Positions 54,251-62,594 of a DNA stretch of 64,000 bases are shown piece by piece. The number at the start of each line of letters is the position of its first letter. The first letter of the stretch is position 1. Where the stretch lies: assembly GCF_016862915.1 (NCBI RefSeq), contig NZ_BONW01000016.1, forward strand, positions 310,001 through 374,000, written 5' to 3'. Under the pieces are notes generated by a model. It was not told the DNA's origin and did not search any database. It saw only the letters and a list, made by a program, of their open reading frames with translations. A program made the position numbers and the translations under genes. Origin of the DNA: Plantactinospora endophytica (GTDB lineage Bacteria > Actinomycetota > Actinomycetes > Mycobacteriales > Micromonosporaceae).

Positions 54251-54778
54251 TCAGGCGTCCCGGTCGGTGTCGCGCCGCTCCGCCTCGTTCCACGGCACCG
54301 GGGTGGCAGCCACGGGTGGCAGCGAGAAGCGTGGATCGGTGGACTGGACCAGGCAGACGAGGTGTTCACCGGAGAGCAGGGCGTCCCGGGACCGCAGGGC
54401 GAAGATGTCGAGCAGGCCGTGCGCCAGCTCGGGAAACTCCCGGGCGAACGTGTCGTAGCCGGTGAGTACGAGGACGAGCCCGGTGGCATCGGAAGGGAAT
54501 CCGTACGCCCGCTCGGCGACGTCGCCCAGACAGTCGTTGAACGCGTCGAGGTTCTCGCCGTAGTAGTCCGGAAAGTGCAGGAGGCGGGCGAGTTCCCGGT
54601 GCATGTCCTTCGGGGTCCGCCACTGCGTGGCCGATGCCCGTAGCACGTGGTAGCCGGCTTCCCGGAGCGTCGCGAGTGTCCGGTCGAGGACGTCGACGCG
54701 ATGGAACAGGGTCACCGGAGAACTGCCCAGCAGGTGCTCACCCATGGCGCGGCGCGCATCCCGGTCACCGACCGTCAT
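54251..54778 (-). CDS. Barstar-family protein
   Basis: 175 residues from ATG 54778. A ~90-residue barstar fold is in the middle: LREAGYHVLRASA, HRELARLLHFPDYYGENLDAFNDCL and GLVLVLTGYD, with the loop-helix that plugs the barnase active site. N- and C-terminal extensions are not usual. Barstar binds and neutralises barnase-like RNases. No RNase gene adjoins and neither RHS tip in the window looks like barnase, so it is an orphan inhibitor, either against toxins of others or a housekeeping barstar-like protein. Confidence 0.82.
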   Translation of the reverse strand: MTVGDRDARRAMGEHLLGSSPVTLFHRVDVLDRTLATLREAGYHVLRASATQWRTPKDMHRELARLLHFPDYYGENLDAFNDCLGDVAERAYGFPSDATGLVLVLTGYDTFAREFPELAHGLLDIFALRSRDALLSGEHLVCLVQSTDPRFSLPPVAATPVPWNEAERRDTDRDA

Positions 54779-54882
54779 AGGTGATGATCTTAACGCAGGT
54801 GCTGGCCGCCGACCGGCCCACATCCCCGATCCCGCTCACCGATCACGGCGGAGGCGGCCGGTACGGCGACCAGCACGTCGGT

Positions 54883-55794
54883 TCAGCCGGCGTACCGTCC
54901 GGGGCCGGGTGGCAGCGCGATGGTCACCGCGTCGAGCCGGGCCCGGTCGCCGACCACCTCGATGATGGCGATCCGTCCCGCCTCGACGGTGAGCCGCAGC
55001 ACGGCCATCAGCCGGCCACCCGGCGCGATGACGATCCCGGGACCGCCGTCGGCCCAGGCGACGCTGCCCATCCGGGCCCGGGCGGCGAAGTGCCGGGTCT
55101 CCTCGGCCACCGTCCGCGCCCCGCGCAGTTCCGTCGGCATGCCGGGCGGCAGCAGCACCGGGTCGGCCCGGCGGACGACGTCGGGCGCCAGCAGGTCGAG
55201 CAGGGTCTCCAGGTCACCGCCCCGGGACGCGGCAAGGAAGGCCGCCACCAGTGGAAGGTGCCGGGCGGCTGGCCGCCGGTCGGCCGGAGCGGCGCCGTGC
55301 ACCTGGTTCCTTGCCCGGCTGGCCAGTTTCTTCGCCGCCACCGCCGAACGATCCAGCACCCGGCCCACCTCGTCGAACGGGACCGAGAAGAGGTCGTGCA
55401 GCACGAAGGCGACCCGCTGTGCCGGGGAGAGCCGGTCCAGCACCACCAGCAGCGCCAGCCCGACCGACTCGGCGAGGAGTACCTCCTCCTCCGCCGTCCG
55501 CACCGGCGTGCCCCCGGGACCCGCCTCGGGCGCCGGGAACTCCGGCTCGGGAAGGGCGACCTCGGCGCGGCGTCGCCGGGTCCGTAGCAGGTCCAGGCAC
55601 TCCCGGGCCGTCACGGTGGTGAGCCAGCCGGTCAGGTTCCGCACCTCGCGCAGGTCGGCCCGACTGGCCTTCAGCCACGCCTGCTGGACGGCGTCCTCCG
55701 CGTCGGGCAGCGAACCGACCATGCGGTAGGCGACCGCCCTCAGATGCGGCCGGTCGCGGGCGAAACGGTCGGCGAGGAGTTCGTCGGCACTCAT
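54883..55794 (-). CDS. ECF sigma factor of the ECF41/SigJ type with SnoaL-like C-terminus
   Basis: 303 residues. Sigma region 2 (LRAVAYRMVGSLPDAEDAVQQAWLKA, LTGWLTTVTARECLDLLR), region 4 (LSPAQRVAFVLHDLFSVPFDEVGRVL, AVAAKKLASRAR), then a ~110-residue SnoaL/NTF2-like extension. That extension regulates activity in ECF41 members and stands in for an anti-sigma factor. The extension shows ADGGPGIVI near the place of the conserved DGGG element. Divergent from a DoxX-like gene whose upstream region has an ECF41-like promoter, so that gene is the probable target. Confidence 0.88.
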   Translation of the reverse strand: MSADELLADRFARDRPHLRAVAYRMVGSLPDAEDAVQQAWLKASRADLREVRNLTGWLTTVTARECLDLLRTRRRRAEVALPEPEFPAPEAGPGGTPVRTAEEEVLLAESVGLALLVVLDRLSPAQRVAFVLHDLFSVPFDEVGRVLDRSAVAAKKLASRARNQVHGAAPADRRPAARHLPLVAAFLAASRGGDLETLLDLLAPDVVRRADPVLLPPGMPTELRGARTVAEETRHFAARARMGSVAWADGGPGIVIAPGGRLMAVLRLTVEAGRIAIIEVVGDRARLDAVTIALPPGPGRYAG

Positions 55795-55796
55795 GG

Positions 55797-55822
55797 GTCA
55801 CCTTCTGGAGGTATCGGACGTC
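55797..55822 (+). promoter_or_regulatory. ECF41-type promoter facing the DoxX-like gene
   Basis: GTCACC (55797-55802), a 16-bp spacer and CGTC (55819-55822). The reported ECF41 promoter is TGTCACA-16-CGTC, so both boxes and the spacing agree. It starts 3 bp beyond the sigma gene's start codon and reads towards the DoxX-like gene. Confidence 0.6.
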
Positions 55823-55953
55823 ATGGGGGTGACCAGCCCGAGACGACCGTACTCGCGAACCGAGGAGACCGACGCTGTGAGAGTACCGACGCTGTGCCGT
55901 CCCACCCACCCGAGCCTGCCGCCCCGGAACAGCCTGCCGCCCGGAGGTCTGCC

Positions 55954-56310
55954 GTGCTGACCGCGTACGTCGTGGTGGTCGTCGTGACCGCCGTCGCCTG
56001 CCTCTGGAGCGCCGCCGTCGACCTGGCCCGGACCCGGTCGGTGCTGGCCAACTCCGCCGAGGTGGGCGTGCCGCCGTCCTGGCTGCCGCCGCTCGCCGCG
56101 CTCAAGGCCGCCGGAGCGGCCGGCCTGCTGCTCGGTCTGCTCGGCGTGCCCCTGGTCGGGCTCGCCGCCGCGATCGGGCTGGTGCTGTTCTTCGTCGGCG
56201 CGGTCACCGTGCACCTGCGCGCCCGAGTCTTCCACAACGTCGGCTATGCCGGCGGTTTCCTGGCACTCGCTCTCGCCTGCCTGGTGCTGGACGCCGCCGC
56301 GACCGGCTGA
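55954..56310 (+). CDS. DoxX-like small membrane protein
   Basis: 118 residues from GTG 55954, 7 nt after GGAGG. Four membrane helices (TAYVVVVVVTAVACLWSAAVDL, LKAAGAAGLLLGLLG, LAAAIGLVLFFVGAVTVHL, GGFLALALACLVLD), with VPPSWLPPLAALKAAGA and HLRAR, as in DoxX/DoxX-like proteins. Such proteins are frequent partners of ECF41 sigma factors; their function is unclear and may be redox or membrane stress. Likely transcribed from the promoter at 55797. Confidence 0.83.
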   Translation: MLTAYVVVVVVTAVACLWSAAVDLARTRSVLANSAEVGVPPSWLPPLAALKAAGAAGLLLGLLGVPLVGLAAAIGLVLFFVGAVTVHLRARVFHNVGYAGGFLALALACLVLDAAATG

Positions 56311-56354
56311 CGGCCGCCGCCACACCGGTCGGCCGCCCGGGGCGGGGTGCCCCG

Positions 56355-56407
56355 GGGCGGCACGGGACGCCGCGCAGGTAGTTCGGGCGGCACGGGACGC
56401 CGCGCAG
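56355..56407. repeat. 23-bp direct repeat, two copies 30 bp apart
   Basis: GGGCGGCACGGGACGCCGCG plus CAG occurs at 56355-56377 and 56385-56407 in the gap before the PL11 gene. It could be the relic of a tandem duplication; the two copies are identical. Confidence 0.75.
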
Positions 56408-56444
56408 ATGGTCCGGGGCGACGTGCCTTGACAAGGCCATCGGG

Positions 56445-56466
56445 AATCCACAATCCTCAGTGGATT
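56445..56466 (+). promoter_or_regulatory. Palindromic site upstream of the PL11 lyase
   Basis: AATCCAC (56445-56451), 8 bp, GTGGATT (56460-56466): perfect 7-bp arms. A -35-like TTGACA lies at 56428-56433, so the palindrome covers the expected -10 region, a position suited to repression. It is in the only AT-rich part of the 220-bp gap. Confidence 0.5.
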
Positions 56467-56530
56467 GTATCGTTTCAGCCCGGTCGGTTCGTCCCACCCG
56501 AGGATCGGGTCGCACCCACATTGGAGACCC

Positions 56531-58852
56531 ATGAGATCTCGAACCAGGGGAGGCCGGACGCTCACCGTGCTGCCCCGGGCCGTCGTCGCGGGCGTCGCGG
56601 TGACCACGTTGCTGGTCGCCAGCCCGACGGCGGTCACCGCCCAGCCCGGCGGCGCAGGGAAGCCCGGACCAGGCCTCGAACAGCTCGACCGTGGCCTGGT
56701 CGCGGTCGCCACCGCCGACGGAGTGTTCCTGAGCTGGCGACTGCTCGGCACCGAGGCGACCGGACGGAGCGGCGCCGGCCTGACCGGCACCGACTTCTCC
56801 GTCTACCGGGACGGGCGGCGCATCGCCACCGTCACCGACAGCACCAACTACCTCGACCGGGCCGGCACGGGCACCGCCAGCTACCAGGTCGCGGCCGTGG
56901 TCCGGGGCCGGACCGCCGCCCGCAGCGCGCCCGCCGCCCCGTGGGCCGCCGGCCACCGCGACCTGCCGCTGCGCAGGCCGGCCGACGGCGTGACCCCGAC
57001 CGGTGAGGCGTACACCTACTCGGCCTCGGACCTCAGCGTCGGGGACGTCGACGGCGACGGGCAGTACGAGTACGTCGTCAAGTGGGATCCGTCGAACTCC
57101 AAGGACGTCTCCCAGGTCGGCTACACCGGCGAGGTGTTCCTCGACACCTACGAACTCGACGGCACCCTGCTGCACCGGATCTCGCTGGGCGTCAACATCC
57201 GGGCCGGGGCGCACTACACGCAGTTCCTGGTCTACGACTTCGACGGCGACGGCCGGGCCGAGACGATGCTCAAGACCGCCCCCGGCACCAAGGTCACCCG
57301 GTACGACCGGCGCGGCGGGATCGTCTCGGAACGCTTCGTCACGATGCCCCGCGAGGACGTACGGGCCGGCTACGCGCACACCGACGACTACCGGCTGACC
57401 CCGGAGAAGTACCGGCAGAAGCTGGTCGACCTGTTCCTCGGCTGGCACCGCCACCCGGAGGTGCTGGCCGGACGCTGGCCGGCGACCCTGGAGCAGGCGT
57501 TCGGGATCACGCCGACCTACTCCTACCCGCTGTCCCGGGCCGACGCCGAGACGCTGGTCGACCACTTCGTCGACGTCTACGCCCCGGCCCGGAGCACCCG
57601 CAACGCGCTGCGGGCGTTCCAGGGCTTCGTCGTGGACGGACCGGAATACCTGACCGTCTTCGACGGCGCCACCGGCCGTGAGTTGCAGACCATCCACTAC
57701 AAGCCCGGCCGGCACGACGACGGGCTGATGTGGGGCGACTACGCGATGAGCCGGATCGAGCCGGCCAACCGGGTCGACCGGTTCCTCTCCGGGGTGGCCT
57801 ACCTGGACGGCCGGCACCCGTCGGCGATCTTCGCCCGGGGCTACTACACCCGGGCCACCCTGGTCGCGTACCGGTGGGACGGCCGGCGACTGCGCGAGGA
57901 CTGGTACGTCGACAGCGGCTGGGTGCCGATGAGCAACCCGTTCAACGACGGACCGCACGGCCGGGAGGGTACCGACCCGGAGTACGGCACCCTGACCACG
58001 CAGGGCGCGCACTCGCTCAGCGTCGCCGACGTGGACGCCGACGGCAAGCAGGAGATCGTCTACGGCGGCGCCACCATCGACGACGACGGCAGCCTGCTCT
58101 ACAGCTCCTACGGGATCCTGCCGCCGGGCAGCGCCAACCCGGGTGCCCGGGCGAAGGTCGGGCACGGCGACGCCATGCACGTCACCGACATCGACCCGGC
58201 CCGTCCCGGGTTGGAGATCTTCATGGTGCACGAGGGCGCGAGCGGTGCGCCCTACGGCTACGCGCTGCGGGACGCCGCGACCGGTGAGGTGATCTACGGT
58301 GGCTACACCGGCGTGGACACCGGGCGCGGCATGGTCGGCGACGTCGTACCCGCCGAGCCGGGGTTGGAGACCTGGGCGACGGTGGTCGGCGGCCAGCCGG
58401 ACGGCCCCGGGCTGCGTACCGCCGACGGGGACCTGCTCGGCACCGTGATCCCGGGTACCAACCAGAGCATCAGGTGGGCGGCCGACATGACCACCCAGAT
58501 TGTCAACGGTGCCGGGGAGGTGACCCCGAGCATCGACGACTGGCAGCGGGGTCGGCTGCTCACCGCCGACGGCACCCGGACCAACAACGGCACCAAGGGC
58601 AACCCGGGGCTGGTCGCCGACGTGCTCGGCGACTGGCGGGAGGAACTGCTGACCCGCACCGTGGACAGCTCGGCGATCCGGATCCACCTGAGCACCGAGC
58701 TGACCGACCGCAAGCTCTACACCCTGATGCACGATCCGCAGTACCGGGTCGAGGTGGCCCGACAGCAGACCACCTACAACCAGCCGTCGTACCCGAGCTT
58801 CTATCTCGGCTCGGACATCGACTGGGCCCGGGTGCCGCTACCCGGCCGCTGA
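56531..58852 (+). CDS. Secreted rhamnogalacturonan lyase, PL11 family
   Basis: 773 residues from ATG 56531 (GGAG upstream). Signal peptide LPRAVVAGVAVTTLLVASPTAVTAQP. Family 11 polysaccharide lyases (YesW/YesX-like) are eight-bladed propellers that cut rhamnogalacturonan I by beta-elimination with Ca2+. Typical text includes LEQLDRGLVAVATADGVFLSWRLLGTE, DVDGDGQYEYVVKWDPSNSKD, GAHYTQFLVYDFDGDGRAETMLKTAPG, GHGDAMHVTDIDPARPGLEIFMVHE and WREELLTR. Many DxDxDG-like Ca sites are visible. No C-terminal binding domain. Together with the GH43 enzyme this points to use of pectin side chains. Monocistronic, with a terminator at 58860. Confidence 0.93.
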   Translation: MRSRTRGGRTLTVLPRAVVAGVAVTTLLVASPTAVTAQPGGAGKPGPGLEQLDRGLVAVATADGVFLSWRLLGTEATGRSGAGLTGTDFSVYRDGRRIATVTDSTNYLDRAGTGTASYQVAAVVRGRTAARSAPAAPWAAGHRDLPLRRPADGVTPTGEAYTYSASDLSVGDVDGDGQYEYVVKWDPSNSKDVSQVGYTGEVFLDTYELDGTLLHRISLGVNIRAGAHYTQFLVYDFDGDGRAETMLKTAPGTKVTRYDRRGGIVSERFVTMPREDVRAGYAHTDDYRLTPEKYRQKLVDLFLGWHRHPEVLAGRWPATLEQAFGITPTYSYPLSRADAETLVDHFVDVYAPARSTRNALRAFQGFVVDGPEYLTVFDGATGRELQTIHYKPGRHDDGLMWGDYAMSRIEPANRVDRFLSGVAYLDGRHPSAIFARGYYTRATLVAYRWDGRRLREDWYVDSGWVPMSNPFNDGPHGREGTDPEYGTLTTQGAHSLSVADVDADGKQEIVYGGATIDDDGSLLYSSYGILPPGSANPGARAKVGHGDAMHVTDIDPARPGLEIFMVHEGASGAPYGYALRDAATGEVIYGGYTGVDTGRGMVGDVVPAEPGLETWATVVGGQPDGPGLRTADGDLLGTVIPGTNQSIRWAADMTTQIVNGAGEVTPSIDDWQRGRLLTADGTRTNNGTKGNPGLVADVLGDWREELLTRTVDSSAIRIHLSTELTDRKLYTLMHDPQYRVEVARQQTTYNQPSYPSFYLGSDIDWARVPLPGR

Positions 58853-58859
58853 CCGGCGC

Positions 58860-58899
58860 CGACGGGCCTGGTGCCGCCTCCACGGCGCCGGGCCCGTCG
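58860..58899 (+). terminator. Terminator of the PL11 gene
   Basis: 17-bp stem (58860-58876 with 58883-58899, two G-U pairs in RNA, 6-nt loop), 8 bp after the stop codon. Confidence 0.7.
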
Positions 58900-58998
58900 G
58901 CGTGCTCGCGGCCACCCCGACCGGCCGGCGGATCGGCGCGGCCGTCCCGGGAACCGGGCGGCGGGTACGCGGCTCGTCCCCGGTGGAGGTGGTCAACC

Positions 58999-59715
58999 AT
59001 GCGTACCCGTCGGATTCTCGCCGCCGTCGCCGCGATCCTCGTCGGACTGGCCGGCGCCCCGCTGCTGACGTCGGCACCGGCCCGGGCCGGCAACTTCGCC
59101 GTGACGCTGCTGGACCCGCTGCCGGAGCGACTGGAGCCGGGCCGGGGCTACACGGTCGGACTCTGGGTGCTCCAGCACGGCTTCCATCCCTACGAGGGTG
59201 ACCTCGGTCGGGTGGCCCTGCGGCTGGTCGGCGCCGACGGCGAGTCGGTGTCGTTCCCGGCGTCGGCGCTGCCGGAGCCGGCGCACTACGCGGCGGCGGT
59301 CGCGGTGCCTCGCTCCGGGGTGTGGACGGTGGTCGCCGTGCAGGGCCGGTTCGCCGACTACCGGATCGGCACCCTCACCGCGCCCGGGAAGCTGACCGTG
59401 CTCGGCGTGCCGTCGCCGCTACAGTCGGCCGAGACCGAGAAGCACTGGCCCGGCGCGATCCGCCCGCCGACGGTGCCGGTCGACCTGGACCGTGACCCGT
59501 ACAGCGAGGTGGCCGCCCCGGCACCGGTCGAGGAGAGCGGTGCCGCCGCCGCGCCGGCCGGATCCCGGGCGGCGCCGGACCCGGCCGAGGCGACGTCGCG
59601 GCGGACCTTCCTGGTCGGTGGCACGCTGCTGGTCGTGGCCCTCGTCGGGCTCGGCCTCGTCGCGGGCCGCCGCCGACTCCGACCCCGCCGCCCCGAGCGC
59701 CCCACCACCGCCTGA
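58999..59715 (+). CDS. Secreted, C-terminally membrane-anchored protein of unknown function
   Basis: 238 residues from ATG 58999 (GGAGGT upstream). Signal peptide RRILAAVAAILVGLAGAPLLTSAPARAG. A ~110-residue beta-rich domain follows (NFAVTLLDPLPERLEPGRGYTVGLWVLQHGFHPYEGDLGRVALRLV, AHYAAAVAVPRSGVWTVVAVQG), like FixH/YtkA-type Ig folds. Then a Pro/Ala linker, a membrane helix (TFLVGGTLLVVALVGLGLVAG) and a basic tail (RRRLRPRRPERP) that stops transfer. It is exposed outside and anchored. Possibly a copper- or redox-linked domain by fold similarity; not proven. Confidence 0.78.
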   Translation: MRTRRILAAVAAILVGLAGAPLLTSAPARAGNFAVTLLDPLPERLEPGRGYTVGLWVLQHGFHPYEGDLGRVALRLVGADGESVSFPASALPEPAHYAAAVAVPRSGVWTVVAVQGRFADYRIGTLTAPGKLTVLGVPSPLQSAETEKHWPGAIRPPTVPVDLDRDPYSEVAAPAPVEESGAAAAPAGSRAAPDPAEATSRRTFLVGGTLLVVALVGLGLVAGRRRLRPRRPERPTTA

Positions 59716-59786
59716 CATCCGCGCCGGCCCGGCCATCCGGTCGGCTCGCCGGAATCGGGTACGTCGACAGGGCGGCCCGCCGCTGC

Positions 59787-60800
59787 TCAGTCCGGGTCGG
59801 GCAGCAGCCCCTGCTCCCGTAGTTGCTGGCAGTGCAGCTCCGGCGGCGGCTCAGGGTCCCAGTCGGACGGTCGGGGCCCCTCCGGACCGTCCGGGCCGAC
59901 CCGGACGAACCGCTCCACCCGGGTCACCCGGCAGCGGACGCCCCGGATCTCGAACTCGTCCGTCCGGGGAGCCTCGAACTGCTCCAGCGCCCGGGTGTAC
60001 GCGGCCCGGATCTCGTCCAGCGAGGCGTCCTCGTTCGGCACGATGTCGCTGAACCGGAAGGCAGCCGAGTCACGCGCGGCCTGCGGGGTCGGGTACGTGG
60101 TGAACGACCGGGGCTGCCAGGCCCGGTCGACGTACTCGCCGACGGTGAAGCCGACCGGCAGCAGTACCACGTTCGGATGGGTGGCCAGCGCTCGGCGGGA
60201 GTCGGCCCGTACCTCGTCCGGGACGATTCCGGCCTGGTAGCACGCGGGGACCATCTCCAGACGGAGCAGGCCGTCGGAGAGGCCGGTGGTCGCGGTCGGG
60301 TCGATGACGAAGCCCTCCTCCGGCGACCGGGCGCTCCGCGTCCGGCCCGGCGGGTACGGGTCCGGGTCGGTGGGCCGGGGCGGTTCGGGCCCGTCCGGTC
60401 CCATTCGGACGAACGGCTGGGCGCGGATGATCCGGTAGCGGCGGCCGTCGACGGTGAGGTCGTCGACCACCTCCCAGTCCAGCAGCCGGATCGCCGCCTG
60501 GTACTCCCTCCGCACGGCCGCGTGCCCGGCGGTCTCCGGTGTCTCGCCCAACAGGCGCCGGAAGTGCGAGCCGAGGGCGTCCCGGCTGCCCTGCGGCTGG
60601 TCGCCGCCGAGACCGAGGATTCGCCACCGGCCCGAAGCCGCCTCCTCGGCGTGGCCGAAGACCGGCGCACCCCACATCAGCTTCGGGTAGGCGACCGAGC
60701 GGCGCCGTGCGTCGTCCTCGGATACCGCCGACACCGGATCGTTCCGCTGGGTGATCCGGATCAGCAGATGATCCGGCACCTGCTCACCGTGATGACTCAT
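59787..60800 (-). CDS. DUF5954 family protein
   Basis: 337 residues from ATG 60800 (MSHHGEQVPDHLLIRITQRNDPV). Two related halves are seen: RRYRIIRAQPFVRMGPDGPEPPRPTDPDPYPP and VRCRVTRVERFVRVGPDGPEGPRPSDWDPEPP are clear repeats, each near the end of a half. This matches proteins annotated as DUF5954 in streptomycetes and relatives. No signal peptide or membrane helix; function unknown. The open frame extends further upstream but loses codon sense. Confidence 0.8.
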   Translation of the reverse strand: MSHHGEQVPDHLLIRITQRNDPVSAVSEDDARRRSVAYPKLMWGAPVFGHAEEAASGRWRILGLGGDQPQGSRDALGSHFRRLLGETPETAGHAAVRREYQAAIRLLDWEVVDDLTVDGRRYRIIRAQPFVRMGPDGPEPPRPTDPDPYPPGRTRSARSPEEGFVIDPTATTGLSDGLLRLEMVPACYQAGIVPDEVRADSRRALATHPNVVLLPVGFTVGEYVDRAWQPRSFTTYPTPQAARDSAAFRFSDIVPNEDASLDEIRAAYTRALEQFEAPRTDEFEIRGVRCRVTRVERFVRVGPDGPEGPRPSDWDPEPPPELHCQQLREQGLLPDPD

Positions 60801-61235
60801 GCACGCAGTGTGCCCCGACCGTTTTCGCTTCGCAGCCCTCCGCGCTCGTACAGTTCCGCACGACGGTGGTACAGATCCGCGGTGCGCGGTGGGTGCTCGC
60901 AGATCACCTGGATCGGCCGAGGTGCCGGTGCCGGGACGGTTGCGGGAGCCGGCTCCAGCCCCGAATCTCCTCACGAGGACAAGTCAGGGATGCGGCCGGT
61001 CCGCGTCGGCGGCCGGCCGGAGCTGAACCATACGGCCGCCCCGGACAGGTTCCCCGCGATTGACGGCGCGCTCGGACCAATATTGTCCTAGGACGCTCTA
61101 CAGGTGGTGCGGGCACCCACATCCCAGGTCGGGTTGTCCTCACCGGGAACCTCCCCTGGGGGCGAACACCGATACCCCGACATAGACCGGTTTCTTAGGC
61201 TGGGAGCTGCCTGGTCGAAAGAGGAGGAGACCGAT
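60801..61235. other. 435-bp divergent intergenic region
   Basis: Between the DUF5954 gene and the serine hydrolase. No convincing gene. At 61060-61095 a TTGACG box is followed by CAATATTG and the perfect palindrome GTCCTAGGAC (61085-61094), a likely promoter or operator for the hydrolase gene. The rest is GC-rich without long repeats. Confidence 0.4.
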
Positions 61236-62420
61236 ATGTCCGGCTCAATTGCCCGAGGTGTCCGGCGCCTGACGGTGGCGGCGTTGGTGGCCGCGATGCT
61301 CGGCGTCGCCGCCGCACCGCCCGCGTACGCGACCCCGACCGTCGACAGTGCAGGGTGGCTGCGTACCGGCGTGGCGGACCTGCACGCCCTCGGCATCACC
61401 GGGGTGCAGGCACTGGCCCGCGACGGCGTACGCGAGAACTATGCCCGGGCGGGGACGGCCGACCTGGCGACCGGAGCACCGGTACCCAGGGACGGCTACT
61501 TCCGGATGGGCAGCAACACCAAGACCTTTGCGGCGGTCGTCGTACTGCAACTGGTCGGCGAGGGGCGGCTCCGGCTCGACGACACCGTCGAGCGCTGGCT
61601 GCCCGGCCTGGTGACCGGGAACGGCAACGACGGCCGGCGGATCACCGTCCGGCAGCTTCTCCAGCACACCAGCGGCCTCTACAACTACACCTGGGACCTG
61701 CCCGGCCTCTCCTCCGCCGAGGGGTACGCCCGGCACCGGTTCGACCACTACGACCCCGAGGAGCTGGTGGCCCTCGCCCTGGCCCATCCGCCGAACTTCG
61801 CTCCGGGCACCAGCTGGGACTACTCGAACACCAACTACATCCTCGCCGGGATGCTCATCGAACGGGTGACCGGCCGGACCTGGGCGGTGGAACTGCGCAA
61901 CCGCGTGCTGCGCCCGCTGGGCCTGACCGAGACGTCCAGCCCGGGGGACCGGGCGCACCTGCCCGAGCCGCATGCCAAGGGCTACCAGCAGTGGGAGCCG
62001 GGTGGGCCGCTGGACGACACGACCCGGTTCAACACCACCATGGCGTACGCGGCCGGTGACCTCGTCAGCACGCCGTCCGACCTGGTCCGCTTCTGGCAGG
62101 CACTGCACCAGGGCCGGCTGCTGGCCCCGGCCCAGTTGGCCGAGATGCGGCGTACCGTGCTCGCCGAGACCTTCCAGGAATACCAACCGGGCGCCCGGTA
62201 CGGCCTCGGGATCATGTGGGCGCCGAACGCCTGCGGCGGGTACTGGAGCCACGGCGGCGACGTGCCCGGGACGAGCACCGTCAACGGCGTCACCGACGAC
62301 GGTCGGCGGGCGGTCGTACTCTCCCTGACCACCCAGCTCGCCGAGGAGGAGGCCGCGTTGGCGGTGCTGCGCCGGTCCGACGAGGTGGTCGAGGACGCGC
62401 TGTGCGGTAGCGGCGGGTAG
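61236..62420 (+). CDS. Secreted serine hydrolase / D-Ala-D-Ala carboxypeptidase-like
   Basis: 394 residues from ATG 61236 behind GAGGAGGAG. Signal peptide RRLTVAALVAAMLGVAAAPPAYAT. Class C beta-lactamase/D,D-peptidase fold with all three motifs: SxxK in RMGSNTKTFAAVV, YxN in SWDYSNTNYILAGMLIERVTG, and HGGD in GYWSHGGDVPG as the KTG equivalent. Similar to Streptomyces R61-type D,D-carboxypeptidases and esterases. Acts outside the cell, probably on peptidoglycan stem peptides. Paired terminator hairpins follow. Confidence 0.88.
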   Translation: MSGSIARGVRRLTVAALVAAMLGVAAAPPAYATPTVDSAGWLRTGVADLHALGITGVQALARDGVRENYARAGTADLATGAPVPRDGYFRMGSNTKTFAAVVVLQLVGEGRLRLDDTVERWLPGLVTGNGNDGRRITVRQLLQHTSGLYNYTWDLPGLSSAEGYARHRFDHYDPEELVALALAHPPNFAPGTSWDYSNTNYILAGMLIERVTGRTWAVELRNRVLRPLGLTETSSPGDRAHLPEPHAKGYQQWEPGGPLDDTTRFNTTMAYAAGDLVSTPSDLVRFWQALHQGRLLAPAQLAEMRRTVLAETFQEYQPGARYGLGIMWAPNACGGYWSHGGDVPGTSTVNGVTDDGRRAVVLSLTTQLAEEEAALAVLRRSDEVVEDALCGSGG

Positions 62421-62429
62421 CGCCGACGT

Positions 62430-62475
62430 CCGGCCACCCGCACCGCGACCGACGGGCTGCGGTACGGGTGGCCGG
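62430..62475 (+). terminator. Terminator hairpins after the serine hydrolase
   Basis: 17-bp stem with one mismatch (62430-62446 with 62459-62475, 12-nt loop), followed closely by a second 9-bp hairpin at 62488-62517. Confidence 0.65.
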
Positions 62476-62594
62476 CACGACGACCGGCGCACCCGGACCC
62501 CGGGCGGACCGGGTGCGGATGAGTACCGGCCACCAGAACGCCTGAGTTCACAGGGGGATTGCGCCCGGTCGTCCCGGGTGGCCTGCTAGTCGGT

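Noticed and set aside
54251-54778. Barstar as the immunity gene of one of the RHS proteins in the window
   Set aside because: It is 17 kb or more from both RHS genes, and neither tip shows barnase-type catalytic sequence.
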